Source: Epiperipatus broadwayi | Lineage: Eukaryota > Onychophora > Udeonychophora > Euonychophora > Peripatidae | NCBI GenBank assembly: GCA_028023455.1 | Contig: JAQFVV010006651.1 | Coordinates: forward strand, 414,001-478,000 | Direction: 5' to 3' | DNA length: 64,000 nucleotides | In this document: one piece after another, positions 36,849-49,119 of the stretch | How positions within the stretch are numbered: the first letter of the stretch is position 1 | Layout of the letters: each line of letters begins with the position of its first letter | Notes under the pieces: generated by a model | What the model was told of the DNA's origin: nothing | What the model saw: the letters and a program-made list of their open reading frames with translations, nothing else | Database searches by the model: none | Translations under genes and position numbers: made by a program

Positions 36849-36876
<28 letters not shown>
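36849..36876. repeat. (AT)n microsatellite
   Basis: About 13 AT units. It underlies the Tyr-Ile part of the minus-strand frame 36761-37009, which is not a gene. Confidence 0.85.
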
Positions 36877-36878
<2 letters not shown>

Positions 36879-38200
36879 TTCAATATATTATAGTCACGAT
36901 GTTGTTTGTAAAATAATCTAACTTTAATATGAATAGAAACGTTTTTTCTAAATATCAAACTATTGTAAATAAATGTATGTTTTGATTTAAAGTAGATGAT
37001 TAGTATCATCTTCTTTATTAAATCATAGTGTCATAACATCATACTTAATTATACAGCATATTAAAATTTTATATAAATTTTATTTATTTAATGTTTAATC
37101 ACAAGATTTCAAATGAAGGATTTGAATGAGATGCTATTAATATCTATTAGTAATAAAGAAAATCTGTTAATTCTTAAACATTATTAGTTATAAAAGAATT
37201 AAAACCAAAAATATCTACCACATTTGATTTATAGTTTGTAAGAGTAATATCAAATTGACTTGTTAATCTATTTAGAATTTATGTATATGGAAAGATATCT
37301 GAAATCTAATTATAAAGTATCATTTTATGTTTAGTGCATTAAAGAAAACTTTTCAAAATTATTTTGGTTATTATAAAATTATAAAATCATTAAAGTATAT
37401 AGAAGTTTGGAAAAATAAATACATATCAATTATTGTATTGTTTACACTAGATAAAGCTTAATAAGACAATTATAATGTTCCTTTGAAAGATAAATGGAGT
37501 GGGTTATTGCTAAAATCATTCGTATTTCCTGAGATTAATTTATAAAAGGTTATAATTTGATTAATGATAATTGATGTGATTATTAGAGAATGATTATTCT
37601 ATCTAATAGTTATTATTAATACAAATGTATGGTTAATTAATGAAAAATGTTTTTAAGTTATTATTCTAATGTTAACTTAGTAATGTAATTGTTATTATTT
37701 GCTTAGTATTGAAGTTAGATATATTGTTAAATAGTCATTTAGTTAGCATCTGTACGTTATAAAATTATTATTGTCATTTAGATGATTGGATTTCATAAAA
37801 TCCGTCTTGTCATTCAATTATCTAACCAGTAATCATTAATGTTATTATTGAAGGAATAATCATTATCCCTGAGATTTTAATGAGATAGTTTAATACTAAA
37901 TTAGATTAATTTAAGATGTGTATTAAATGTATAATATTGTAGTTTATTTTAGATATAATAGAATACATAGTTATGTCAATAGTCATAGTAATTATTTAAA
38001 TATGAATTTATTATGTTAGTCATTGTTTGTTATAGGTATTTTCCTAATGAATGTTGCATGATAATATATGAAAATCTTCTGTAATGGCAGTGCCATTGGA
38101 GATATATTTTCTATATATTACAATATTAAAACTTTACTTTGTGCCCTCACCTGTAGAATATTTTATGTCAATTGTAATTGTGAAATAGAGTCTCAATAAT
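36877..38200. other. AT-rich non-coding sequence
   Basis: Rich in ATTATT and AGTTATTATT words, no reading frames, no CpG clusters. Confidence 0.5.
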
Positions 38201-38205
38201 TATTA

Positions 38206-38773
38206 TATATAGAGTTTGCAAAACAAACTCTTAACAACCTTTGAGAATACCCTCAACCCAGACCGGTTTCTGCATTTATCATCATCAGTGAGGTGTTAGG
38301 ATATTCATTAGATTAAAAATACTAGGACTAGCCCAGCACTTTATCTAATGTATAACTATTGAGAAGAAAATCTGAAATTTTCAGACATCTATATGTCTAA
38401 AAATCCAGCTATCTAACTCAAATAGCCATATGGGACTGAACTAAGTTCAGATACACCATATATTAATATCTCTAGCAATATAAAATCACAAAATCCTTAG
38501 TAGCTATTAATATATGGTGTATCTGAACTTAGTTAAGTCCCATATGGCTATTTGAGTTAGATAGCTGGATTTTTAGACATATAGATGTCTGAAAATTTCG
38601 GATTTTCTTCTCAATAGTTATACATTACATAAAGTGCTGGACTAGTCTTAGTATTTTTAATCTAATGAATATCCTAAAACCTCACCAATGATGCTAGATG
38701 CAGAAACTGGCCTGGGGTTGAGGGTATTCTCAAAGCTTGTTAAGAGTTTGTTTTGCGAACTTTATATATAACA
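38206..38773. mobile_element. Large near-perfect palindrome FB4, arms about 260 bp
   Basis: The left arm (38206-38465) and right arm (38510-38773) are inverted copies with few differences. Ends: TATATAGAGTTTGC on the left against GCGAACTTTATATATA on the right. Internal shared blocks include TTGAGAATACCCTCAACCC, AATCCAGCTATCTAACTCAA, GCCATATGGGACT and GTTCAGATACACCATATATT. The 44-base centre (TAATATCTCTAGCAATATAA and onward) is unique. No coding frame. Arm similarity is higher than in most other foldbacks here, suggesting a young element or recent arm conversion. Confidence 0.9.
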
Positions 38774-39347
38774 TTTGTAACACGAGCTTTATTAAAATTA
38801 GGTCATGGTCACATATGACTTGATTTTTTTATCAGTCTCAATAATAGCATTTGTATTTTATTTTAGTCTGAGCTATGTTCTATTTGTTATAGTTTGTGGA
38901 AATTATAGTTTAGGTTCTTTAGAAGTTCTTGTAGTGATGTGTCGCATCATACAAGAAGACCACAATATATAAAAACAACCAAATCTTTGAGATTTATGAT
39001 GCACTTCTCCAAAGTTATTAGAAATCTTAAACTGTTAGTGCAAAATTTACCAGGTCAATATCCCTGACTATATATGCATTTTATGAAAAACTCTGATTAG
39101 TTAAGCTAGAGATTTGAAATATCTGAGCACCCATATAGAGCAGATTTTTTATTTATATGTTGTAATAAAAACCAATTTGATTTTGGATGTTGAATATTTT
39201 AGAAGACAGCCTTGAACATACATGGTGTTTAACCTGTCAGTGCTTTAACATTTTTATTTTATAATAGATGAAGATAATTCATAGCTACATTAAAGCATAT
39301 GATAGGGCATAACTGTCACACAGAAATGAATGTGTATACATACATAC

Positions 39348-39735
39348 GTAAACATTAAATTAAACATAGCTTAAGGTATATGTAAGTAAATGGAGAAAAT
39401 CACCTTCCCTCAGGCTATAAATTAAAGTATTCTAAATGTTGAACAAAGGCTCAAGAACAGAATGAATCCACTTATTCTTGGAGCTCTGATGTTTATAGGC
39501 ATATCTTTGTCAACATTATTGTGAATTCAAAGTGAAATTAATATATCATCCAGATGAAATATGGCACTAAATAATTATTAAATTAATAATTTATTGAAAG
39601 AGAATATCTCTTTTAACATCTTGATTATAATAATTAAATGAGAATTGATATGTAAACATTAAATTAAACATAGCTTGATGTATATGTAAACAAAGAGAAT
39701 CCCCTCAGACTAGAGCACTTTTAATTCATAGCATT
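39348..39735. repeat. Direct repeat pair, about 304 bp apart
   Basis: GTAAACATTAAATTAAACAT then AGCTTAAGGTATATGTAAG (from 39348) and the near copy AGCTTGATGTATATGTAAAC (from 39652) share about 75 bases, both continuing through a CCCTCAG block. They may be ends of one degraded element or an old local duplication. Confidence 0.7.
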
Positions 39736-40359
39736 AAGAAGGGTGATTTATTCTTTTTATATATATTGAATTAGATATTATTCTATCTAAATTTATATTT
39801 AAAAATAACGTTGTTGGCAATTGTAAATTTAAAATTCAGGTTTCACAAATTAGATTATATTTTTATTATTAATTTTATGTTTCTATTATAGGTCCACACA
39901 TACATCAATAAAGATCTGTACTTAAAAAAACTGAGTCATTTTTAAGTTTAGTTTTAAAAAAGATAAAAACTGATTTTTTTTTCAACTAAATTTGTTTTTT
40001 AAAAATGTATGTTTTAGAAACAAAGATTAATTAAATCTAACTAAAGAATCACATTAATTTAGAAAAGTTTGATAAAATAGTTTTATCTTACTATTAAATA
40101 AAAAATTTTGAAACTAATTTTCTTTATTAAAGCTTTGTTTCTTGTTTTGGGAATGTTTTCAATTTAAATTGAATATATTTTAGAGAATAAAATATGTAGT
40201 AATAGCTATAAATGTGGTGTTTACTTATGTAAATTATTTGGTAAGCATGGTGATTAAAATAATTACTGACTCATTTTAATTATACCTGAAATATATTTTT
40301 TGCAACTTGGTAACTAGATATAAATGGGGAAAGTCAGAAAATAATTTTGTCTTTGGTTC

Positions 40360-40640
40360 TATCATTACCTTCACAACATGGATTAAACAGAATCTTGCCA
40401 AGCAATTGAAAGAATTAAGATGCATTGCTGATTTTCACTAAAAAAACTTCACTCTGATATGAAGCCCTTAACAATTAGAATGTGGAACCCTGCTTTCTGA
40501 ATTTGATCCAGCTCTGTGCCAACCAGTTTCACATATATGAAATTGCAGCTGAAAGAGATGTACTTCTCAACAGTGAAACTTCTTATGAAAACTTGATCTG
40601 GAAACATAAATTTTAATTGTAACTAAAATTTGAAAACCAT
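40360..40640 (-). CDS. Candidate exon or coding relic of unknown identity
   Basis: A small GC-richer island. On the minus strand an exon-like frame follows AAAATTTATGTTTCCAG (a good 3' splice acceptor ending near 40600). It reads QVFIRSFTVEKYISFSCNFI, then YVKLVGTELDQIQKAGFHIL and IVKGFISE before a TGA, about 50 codons. The plus strand also has an open frame over the same bases (CFLNLIQLCANQFHIYEIAA, ERDVLLNSETSYENLIWKHK), so the strand is not settled. Neither product was recognised. A real last exon and an old transposon-protein remnant are both possible. Confidence 0.3.
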
Positions 40641-43180
40641 TCATTAAAAAATTCTACTAGTCAACTACAACAAGAGTTCTCTTTTTATCAGGTCTTTTGA
40701 AAAATGTACGTATATAAATGTAATTGAGTTTGATTTCACCAATTTACCTTTGCATTATACCACAGGATATTTGTTACAATTAATGTGTATAAAATAAAAA
40801 AGTATAAATATCATTTCTGTGTAGATATTCAGATGTTTCAAATCTCTAACTCATCTGGTGACTAGATTTCTAATGAAATGCAAATGTAATGAGAAAAATG
40901 GAAAATTTATACTGAAAGATAGCTCAAGATTTATACTAAGTGTTAAAAAACATGCATTGAAAGAGTAAATTAAAGATCCAAAACATTTAATAGATTACAG
41001 GTATTTATCAGCTGCATTAATCAATTCATTATATATCTAAAAATTTTACAATCGATGTACACTCCTCTTTTACTTTAGACTTACAGAATTATTAAAGGTA
41101 TAATAATTTCTGAAAAAATAAAAATGATTAATTATCATTACCTATTTTATATGAATAGATTTCATACTGAAAAATTAGCACCCAGTAGATAAATTTATTT
41201 ACATATATTTGTTTGCTGTTGTTTTGCTTATATGCAGTTGAAAACAGGTTTCTGATTTTTTTTTTTTTTTAATGAAAACATATTTAAATATGTGAAAATT
41301 TAAGTTTAACTGTTATTTTATTTTAACACAATTGTAGATTCATTAAACATAATAAAATCTAATATAAAATTTTAATTGTTTTAAGAAAATACGTCATTTG
41401 CATATTCAGTTTGTAAATTAATTATGCAGCAATTCGCATAAAATTTAAATAAACGATTACACTTCCTGTCATATATATTTAAAATCAGTTTGTAATTTAA
41501 ACAATAAATATTTAATATATTTTAAACATTCAAATGCATTAATTTTTGTTGTTCATAAGTAAAGAGAATTTTTTAAAAATTTTACTAATGAAAAACTTTT
41601 GTTTTCTAAAATATATATATATAAATAAAGGATAAATAGAAATACTTTGTTTGCTTTTTTCAGTGATATAAAAGTAATAATATTTCATAAAAATATTTAA
41701 ACTGTAAAAAAAAAATATCTCTTTTTATGAAGATTATTATTTTTTTGATAAAATATAATTATATAAAATGTAGACAGAAGTATATATCATGACCAATGAT
41801 TAAAAATCTATTAGGTTTTTTTTTTTACTTTGCTTGGGGCAATTTGTAAAACTTAAGCAAATAACTTTGTAAACAAAAATGTTTCATTTTATATTTTAAT
41901 TTATGTTAAAATAACTTGCCTTCATAATATAGTAAGGTGTCTATTTAAATGGTTGCCTTTTTAGAACTATCTTATAATTACTTCATAAGGCTTTGAATTG
42001 CTTAAAATTCTTTGTGGTCTATCTCTCCCCTTATTGTTTCAAAAAACCTAGTGAAAAATCTCGTCCATATTTGCAACAATTTATTTTCATAAGTAAATCT
42101 TTTAACTACATCATACATTTATAATATTTACATTATTTATTACAAATGTAAGATTTCAAACAGTCATTATAAAAGTTAATGTTTGAACTTTGTAAATTGG
42201 AAAATTAACTACTAAATGGAGTGCTTAACTACAGCTATGATGCTTTGTGTATTGGATGCAATTTAACCTATTCAAAAAGTTCCTAAAATTTTTTTTTTTT
42301 TTACTTGAATTCCATTTTTGAAATTCAAAAGAAATTTAGGTTAGCATCATTAAAAAGAGAAAACTTGTCTTAAAATTCATAATTGAATTTATTATTATTA
42401 AAATTTTAAAAGAACTTTATTTACCAGTATTTATAAAAGCTATTAATGTTGGCCATTAAAAACTGCTTCTGGCAGTGCAGTAACAAATATTTTATAACTT
42501 GACTTTTTAAAAATAAATATTGTCAAATAAAATTTAATTGTAGTCACATACGTTTTTGGTTTAAAATAAGTATTTTACAAAAATATTACATAAGTAATCT
42601 TAAATATGTAAATGAATTACTGACAATTATCTTTTTAAAAAAAAAACAAATATTAACAAAATGCTTACAGGCTAAAAAATCTGCCAATCAGAAATTGTTG
42701 TTTCTACTGGGATTAAAATGAGGCAGGTATGGTTTCTTTCATATGCAAATTAAATATTCTAAATACTGATATCTTCAGATTTTTTTCAACTAATAATTTA
42801 AAATGATTTCTATAGAAAAAAAATTGTGCATGCTATACTAACATTATATATAGCTGCAAAATAACAAAGAAAAGCTGTAGCAATAGCAGCATCATAGTGA
42901 CTCCCAAACTGTCAAAATAAACAATTGGGTAGTTACTCAATCACAACACTTTAAAAGACTTCATCAAAATAATAAAAATGGAAAAGCATTTTTGAAAAAA
43001 AGTAAAAATTAACTGATATTACAACATATATAATATTATTCGATGTCTGTATTTTTTCCAAAGCAATATACATAATTATATAATTAAATATTTGTAAATA
43101 CAGTAATTAAATAAGTAAAAAATTTATCCACTTAGAAGCGCTTTTGATTATTCTAGTAATCTTTGTCAACTAAAACTTTG
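40641..43180. other. AT-rich non-coding sequence
   Basis: Long T and A runs, no frames and no repeats recognised. Nothing further can be supported. Confidence 0.5.
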
Positions 43181-43185
43181 AAAGG

Positions 43186-43675
43186 CTAACCTTTCCACAA
43201 TTCTGTGATCTTAATGTTTGCTGCTTGCCTGTTAATTAAGTCATGTTTATATTTGTATATTAGCATAGCTTTCTTTATTTTCCTTTTATTGTTATTTTTT
43301 TCAATTTGCAATATTTTTACATTATTAAAATTAAAGTCAAAACCATAAATACATGACTTATTATGGTTATAAAAAACAGATACTGAAATATTATTATCTA
43401 CTATACAATTTTGTTTTGATTTCTGAACCTGTTTTAATAATAGCAAGTGCTCTTTAGTTCTTTTTTCCAATGTACATCCAGATTCACCTATATATCCACT
43501 GCCACACCTACATATCCATTTATAAATGACACAAATTTTATTTATAAATGAGGTTTATCTTTAGAGTTATTTATTAATTTGTTTAATGTAGGAGGTGTGT
43601 AAAATGAAATCTCACATATACCTTTATAAATTTTTCTTATAAAATTTACTTGATCATTTGACATATAGTGATATG
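43186..43675 (-). pseudogene. Penelope-like element GIY-YIG endonuclease region
   Basis: Read on the minus strand from about 43672: FIRKIYKGICEISFYTPPTL, NKLINNSKDKPHL (the RT-endonuclease linker), then after a one-base shift KICVIYKWICRCGSGYIGES, GCTLEKRTKEHLLLLKQVQK, and later FDFNFNNVKILQIEKNNNKR and INRQAANIKITELW before a stop at 43186. CxCGxxYIGExxxxLxxRxxEH is the signature of the GIY-YIG nuclease fused C-terminally to the RT of PLEs, and the later Glu (QIEKNN) matches the usual conserved acidic residue. The RT is absent and one shift is present, so it is a dead, 5'-truncated copy. PLE endonucleases nick target DNA for template-primed insertion. Confidence 0.8.
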
Positions 43676-43678
43676 TCG

Positions 43679-43680
<2 letters not shown>

Positions 43681-43718
<38 letters not shown>

Positions 43719-43795
43719 CAAAACTACCCCAAATTCAAAACTCATCAGACTAGCCAAGAAAATAAACTCTAAACTAATTTAGCTTTATGCTTTTA

Positions 43796-43829
<34 letters not shown>

Positions 43830-43830
43830 A
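43681..43830. repeat. (AT)n arrays flanking a PLE end fragment
   Basis: AT arrays at 43682-43715 and 43797-43815, then (GT)n to 43829. Between them ATCAAAACTACCCCAAATTC and TTTAGCTTTATGCTTT match the outer end of the PLE copy at 62 kb (TCAAAACTACCCCAAATCCA at 62023; AAGCATAAAGCTAAACT near 61996). The fragment lies upstream of the 43.2-kb ORF in its reading direction, as expected for a tandem or terminally repeated PLE. Confidence 0.65.
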
Positions 43831-43980
43831 CAGTATTGATATTTTAATCTAGATATAATTAAAGGGTATTTAAACCCAGACTTTTAATCTCCTTTTTTAT
43901 CCACTCTATATTATACAACCAATACACATGACCACATTCATGCAAAAAAGATAAATGATCTCCAATATACATGTTGCTGA

Positions 43981-44053
43981 ACCAGCCCTCATTAGTTAGT
44001 CTGGATCATCATCTCCCACACACATATATAGTCAGTGCTTGGTTTATATTAAC
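43981..44053 (-). mobile_element. SINE-like composite repeat, left part
   Basis: The minus strand reads AATATAAACCAAGCACTGAC, then TGTGTGTGGGAGATGATGAT and CCAGACTAACTAATGAG, matching 20993-21056 on the plus strand. The adjacent part of that repeat reappears at 44728-44748, beyond the suspect insert. Confidence 0.7.
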
Positions 44054-44727
44054 CCTTTTCCTCCTTCCCCCGGGCCCCTTTTTCGACCTCTAAAACCCCT
44101 CTCTCTCCCCCCCTTTTTTACATAAAAATTTTCTTTATATATGTTTTTTAATTTTTTTTTTAAGTTGTTTGCGGTTGTGTCCTTTTTCTTTTTTTTTTAT
44201 AAAAAAAAAAATAAAAAAAACTAATTTAAACCAAAACAAAGAAGGGAAATTTTTTTTGGTTGGTTTTTTACTTTCTCTCGCCCCAAAAAGTTGTTTTGGT
44301 TTGAAAGAAAAAAAAAAAAAAACAAATAAAAAAAAAAAAAAAAAAAAAAATCTGTTTTTTTTTTTTATTAAATTTTATATAATAATATTTTATTATATTT
44401 ATAAAAATTTTAAAAAATTAAAATAAAAAAAAAAAAATAAAAAAATATATTATATTTAATAAAAAATTTAATTTTTAAAATTAAATATTTAAAATAAAAT
44501 AAATTTAATTTTATTTTATTATTAAAAATTAGTTTTTTTTTTTACTTTTTTTTTTTTTATTTTTAATTTTGAAAATTAATAATTAAAAAAAAATTAATTT
44601 ATTTTTTAATTTTTTTATTTTTTTTTTATAATAATAAAATATTTTTTTTTATTTTTTTTTTATATTTTTTTATTTTGGTATTTTTTTTTTTGTTTTGTTT
44701 TTTTTGTTTTTATTAATTAAAAAAAAG
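44054..44727. other. Suspected low-quality or expanded insert inside a repeat
   Basis: Starts CCCTTTTCCTCCTTCCCCCG and decays through stretched homopolymers into nearly pure A/T runs, like 5839-6376. In the paralogous repeat at 20.98 kb the flanking blocks CTATCTT and AATATAAACC are directly adjacent, so these roughly 670 bases are an insert relative to that copy. The plus-strand frame 44169-44426 (Lys/Phe-rich) is a by-product. Confidence 0.6.
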
Positions 44728-45060
44728 GTTAAGATAGAAAATCTTCAAATTTTAATGGATGGCTGAAGGAATCTTGAAAATCTGTGTTCAAATCCCTCTA
44801 ATTACATCTAGATTAAAATAAAAATACTATACATGTATAAATATTACATATTCAGCCTGTATTCTGCCCATTTCTCTTCTGTGTATTTAAGTGAGCTTAA
44901 GATCCTACATATGATGGGGTCAGATTGACTTATGGTCAATATGGATATACCAAAATTTGGCAAAGAAGGGATTTGAACATGCCATCATCAGATTTTTAAT
45001 AATATGGATGGCTTAAGAGTTAGAGAGTGAAGAAGAATGAAGCCTGTCCAATCATTTGTT
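44728..45060. mobile_element. SINE-like composite repeat, right part
   Basis: AAGATAGAAAATCTTCAAA (minus orientation of 20973-20991) is followed on the plus strand by GGATGGCTGAAGGAATCTTG and TGTGTTCAAATCCCTCTAAT, a B-box unit. A reversed unit (AAGAAGGGATTTGAACATGCC near 44966) leads into CCATCATCAG, ATATGGATGGCT and GAAGCCTGTCC. Two B-box units in opposite orientation show a head-to-head arrangement. Confidence 0.65.
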
Positions 45061-45649
45061 CTAAACCTTTACCAGTAGTTAAGTTAATAACCATAATTGG
45101 CTATGCTCTGAAAAATGAGCTTCACTTTTTCAATATGTTGCCCATAGCAATTGGATGTCTGATTTTGTTTGCTAGAGTTTAAGCCAACAATGTATTAACT
45201 ACTGTCTTCACATATGCTGTAATATTAAACAAAACATTCATGACAACTCTCTACAAGACTGTAAACAGATAAATAAAAAGTCTTCTTATGTAAACTACTA
45301 CAAATTCTATTTGCACACTACATATGTATATATAGAATTCAGTTTTTCTGAAAAATAACTTCTTTATTGTCATCTCCTTGGACATAGGGTAATCTTTTAT
45401 TTATGAACTATTTTATAAAATATTTACTTATGTTTTAACAAGCCAGTAATAGTTATAATATAAATTATGTATTTATGCATTTATCTATTATATAAAATTA
45501 TTTTTTAATGTTTATATGTTAGAACACCTTATCTAACACAGTGTATCTGATGTATCATAGTAGTTTTAGTTTAGATAGAAGAGTGTTTCTTAAAGTTTAA
45601 TCACCTTCATGATAGTTAATAATTATGATGTTGTTTTAGATCAATGTTG

Positions 45650-46235
45650 CCTTTGAAGAATATATATATATAATTCTGTATTAATAATTCACAAGTCAGA
45701 CTTTCTAAGATCATTTTAATATTTATAAACAATACTCTCTATCAATCAGACAGAAAATTGACCATTATTATCAAACTACCTTGTTGTTATATGGATAATA
45801 AATCAGTTATTGATCCTTAGATAGGTGAAACTTTATATTAACTATATCTTCTTCATGAAGTCTCTATCAAACTATTTCATAATTTCAAATAATTCAGATG
45901 CAGATTCTAATAATTTTAATAACTCAGTAAATAAATAATGCATCTTAAAAATTCAATATTAAGAAGATCTAATAATATTTGTGGAGTGCTGTAATAAACC
46001 TTGAATGCACATCTAATAATTATTAATTCTGGTTTATATAATCATTTTAATATAGTTCTAAACAGTATCCTTTCTTCTATCAATGCTAATGTATTAGTAC
46101 AAAAATGACCCACTTTTATTAAACTACTACATTGCTATATAGTATTGACCTCTTAAAAACTCTATCAAATAGTAAATAATAGAATGATATTTATTAATAA
46201 AAATCATTATTGTAGAAGGGATGCTAGACACTATA
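45650..46235. repeat. Diverged duplication, about 360-bp spacing
   Basis: A block with ATCATTTTAATAT, an AACAATACTCTC or AACAGTATCCTT segment, TCTATCAAT, GACC and ATTATCAAACTAC or TTATTAAACTACTAC, and then TGTTATATGG or TGCTATATAG occurs near 45700-45800 and 46040-46145. It is weak but ordered similarity and indicates an old tandem duplication. No coding content. Confidence 0.5.
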
Positions 46236-46872
46236 AAAAAATTTTACCTAAATTATTTTTTGATTTGTTGTTATTTTTGAAATATTGTTGTATTTTTAAT
46301 CAAATCATTTAATATGAACATAAACAGACACACGGACGTAAATTGTATGTAAATCATTTTATAACGTTATTTTTCCCCATAAATCTTAAACACTACCTTC
46401 TAAAGAAATAAAGGGTTAATTTGAAAACAGTGATGAACTTTCACTCACACAGATTAAGTGGATTTTATTATTTGAGCACATTATATTTTTATCAAAAAAC
46501 TTATTTATTCTAATATATCTCTTTGACTCTCATTTTGAAAATAAAAATCATTTAAAAATATATATTAATTTATTAATGCAAACCTTTATCGTTATTAACT
46601 AATGACATAAAAAGTTGCTGTTTAAATTTATAAATGATCATAAATAAATTGCTAAGGTTACCCGTGATAATACATATTAATTGCTTATAGGTAAAAATAA
46701 AAAAATTGTCTTAACAATATAATATTAATATCACTAACCTGAATGTTAAACTGATAATTCTATCAAATGACCAATAAACATAAAAATAATGTAATTTAGA
46801 TTTCTAAATTTCTAATAGATTTGCATTTTATATCTACATTTTATCTACCAACCAAATTACACATTTCGGTGT

Positions 46873-46875
<3 letters not shown>

Positions 46876-46919
<44 letters not shown>

Positions 46920-46943
46920 CATCATCATCATCATCATCATCAT
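46876..46943. repeat. (AAT)n(ATC)n compound microsatellite
   Basis: About 14 AAT units followed by eight to nine ATC units. Confidence 0.95.
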
Positions 46944-47227
46944 CTTCCAAGATATATATTACATCAACTTACCTTATAAATGCCTTTGTATTTTTATCAT
47001 TTCACTTTTTGACTATTATAATCTAGTAGATACAGAAATGATCATCAGTTAACTTTTATCAGATCAGAAAACACTATATCGTTTTAATCCCCAATTAAGA
47101 AATATATATTTTTATATATCCACGTTCTTCAAACTAATCTTTAAATAGTGAGAGAGATTCATATACATTGTAATAAGCTTGAATGAGTTTAGTTGAATTC
47201 AGATATTTGATTTGTTATATCATTATC

Positions 47228-48720
47228 ATTTTCAAGCATTATCAGTTCACTGTTCAATAAAGATCTTTCCAAGTTTAATCCAGTCAATAGATTTTCATTT
47301 TTAAATCATACCAGAAAACTTTCTCACTCCTTTCATTCATCTCAAATATAATCTTTTTCTTGATATTTTATCATTCTCTTTTAAGACTTAATTGATGATT
47401 TATTGTCATCTTTTCTAATATTATGACCAGACCAGACCCATTTCAGTCTTTTAATTATTTTCAATGATGTCATTAATGCCTGTTTGTTTTCTCATGTAAA
47501 TAGTTAACTTTTTATCTCTTCTTGTTACTACCAATGTACATCTCTTTATACATTGTAATTGATCTGAAATCTCTGTATTGCTCTTCTGTTATGCATCCAA
47601 GTCTCAGATACATAAGTCAGAATCACCTTCCCCATAACTATTAAAAATATTTATTTTCAAACATATAAACATATTTCCTTTTAATTTTAAATTATTTTTA
47701 CCAAAAGTATTTCAATCAAGTTTAATTATAATTAATTTCTTCCATTATGTTTTCATCTGTATTAATAATGTAAACAAAATAATTATAATTGTTATTTCAT
47801 TTCATGATTATCTGCCTTTACTGCATTCTTCTAAGAATATTCATGGAACATTATTTTGATCCTTTAATATTATCTTTAAATCTATTTATTTTACTTTTAT
47901 CTTATAACTTTTCAACTTTTCCTAAAATTCTGAAGCCTTATTTGCAAAAACAGTTACATCACCTGCAAAATCTAGATGGTTAAATAATCTTCATTTATAT
48001 TTATTTTCTTAGTTTTCCATTTTAATCCACAAATACTTCTTCTAAATTGCACTTAAATGTTTTGGAGATATGGAATCACCCTGTCATATACTGTTTTTAT
48101 TGTTAATCCTCTTATCATTATGTAATCTAATCAATGCTGCTGCATTTTGCATAATATTCTTCAGAAAATGTCAAATATCCTATGTCTATATTTTAATGAA
48201 CCAATGCTTTAATCATTATAGTAATGCTTGTAGAATCAAATTCCTTTTCAGAATTTACAAATTCAAAGCATAATGGTAACTCATATTCATTGATCCTTGC
48301 TGTAAGTTCTCTCAATATTTGGATATGATTCATTTTGCTAAAACCACTTTTATATCCAGTTTGTTTGAATCCAAAGTTCACTATAAACAAGCATAATTAT
48401 ACTGATAAAGATTTTGGATAAAAGTGATAAATCTGTAGTTTCTAATATTTTTGTCATCTTTTTTAAATAATGAGTATTATTACTACATTCTTCCAATAAC
48501 CTTATTATCATTTAGATATTTGATATATAGCTTTGCCAATACTTTTTTATTTCATTATCTGCTTCATTTATGACATCAATAATAATTACATTTTTTTCTG
48601 TAACTTTTCCCTTATACACAGATTTAACTGCATGTCCCATTTCTTCACTAAAATGCTGGGCAATTCAGAAGAAATAATAATTATAGTGGTTCTTTTTTTT
48701 CTTTATTACAATATATAAGA
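47228..48720 (-). pseudogene. RTE-like LINE remnant, minus strand
   Basis: Read from high to low coordinates, the RT part includes NHLDFAGDVTVFANKASE near 47980-47925, in place of the NLRFADDIVL catalytic block; the first Asp of the DD pair is Gly here. The C-terminal part reads TYVSETWMHN near 47620-47590, RKQTGINDII near 47490, and RLKWVWSGHNIRKDDNK near 47455-47405. The series TYG(S/A)ETWTL ... IKKLKWxWAGHIARRxDNRW is the C-terminal signature of the RTE clade and its relatives. Many stops and shifts. The 30.8-33.5-kb element is related in the RT portion but has a different C-terminal signature, so they are separate families. Plus-strand frames at 47789-48718 are shadows. Confidence 0.75.
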
Positions 48721-49118
48721 ATAAAGATCATGATATTTTTTAAACTCAGGAAGTGAATAAAGTTACTAAACTGTCTAATGCACGTTAATAAGTCAGCCAA
48801 CTATATTCCCATACTATAAAAATAATAACATAGTAATAGCAGCTGTAATGATAAGAGTACATGGAATGATCTTTAGGAATTTTTTCGGATAAATTGTTTT
48901 TAAGTCTTAAATAGATATCAAATGAATCTTTCTTCATTTAACAGTAAAATTCTGCATCTAATTATTACATCCACATAAATTATAATCATAATAGTTTCCA
49001 CAAACTGCCATGTAGAATTTGAAAATGTATAAATATGTTTGATGCTTTGGAAATATAGCATTTGCCCTCAAGTATAAAAAGATGATAATCTATAGTCATT
49101 ATATCTTTGCAGTGATCA
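48721..49118. other. AT-rich non-coding sequence
   Basis: No feature recognised. Confidence 0.45.
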
Positions 49119-49119
49119 G

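Noticed and set aside
44169-44426. Lys/Phe-rich 85-residue frame
   Set aside because: Made of A and T homopolymers in the second suspect segment.
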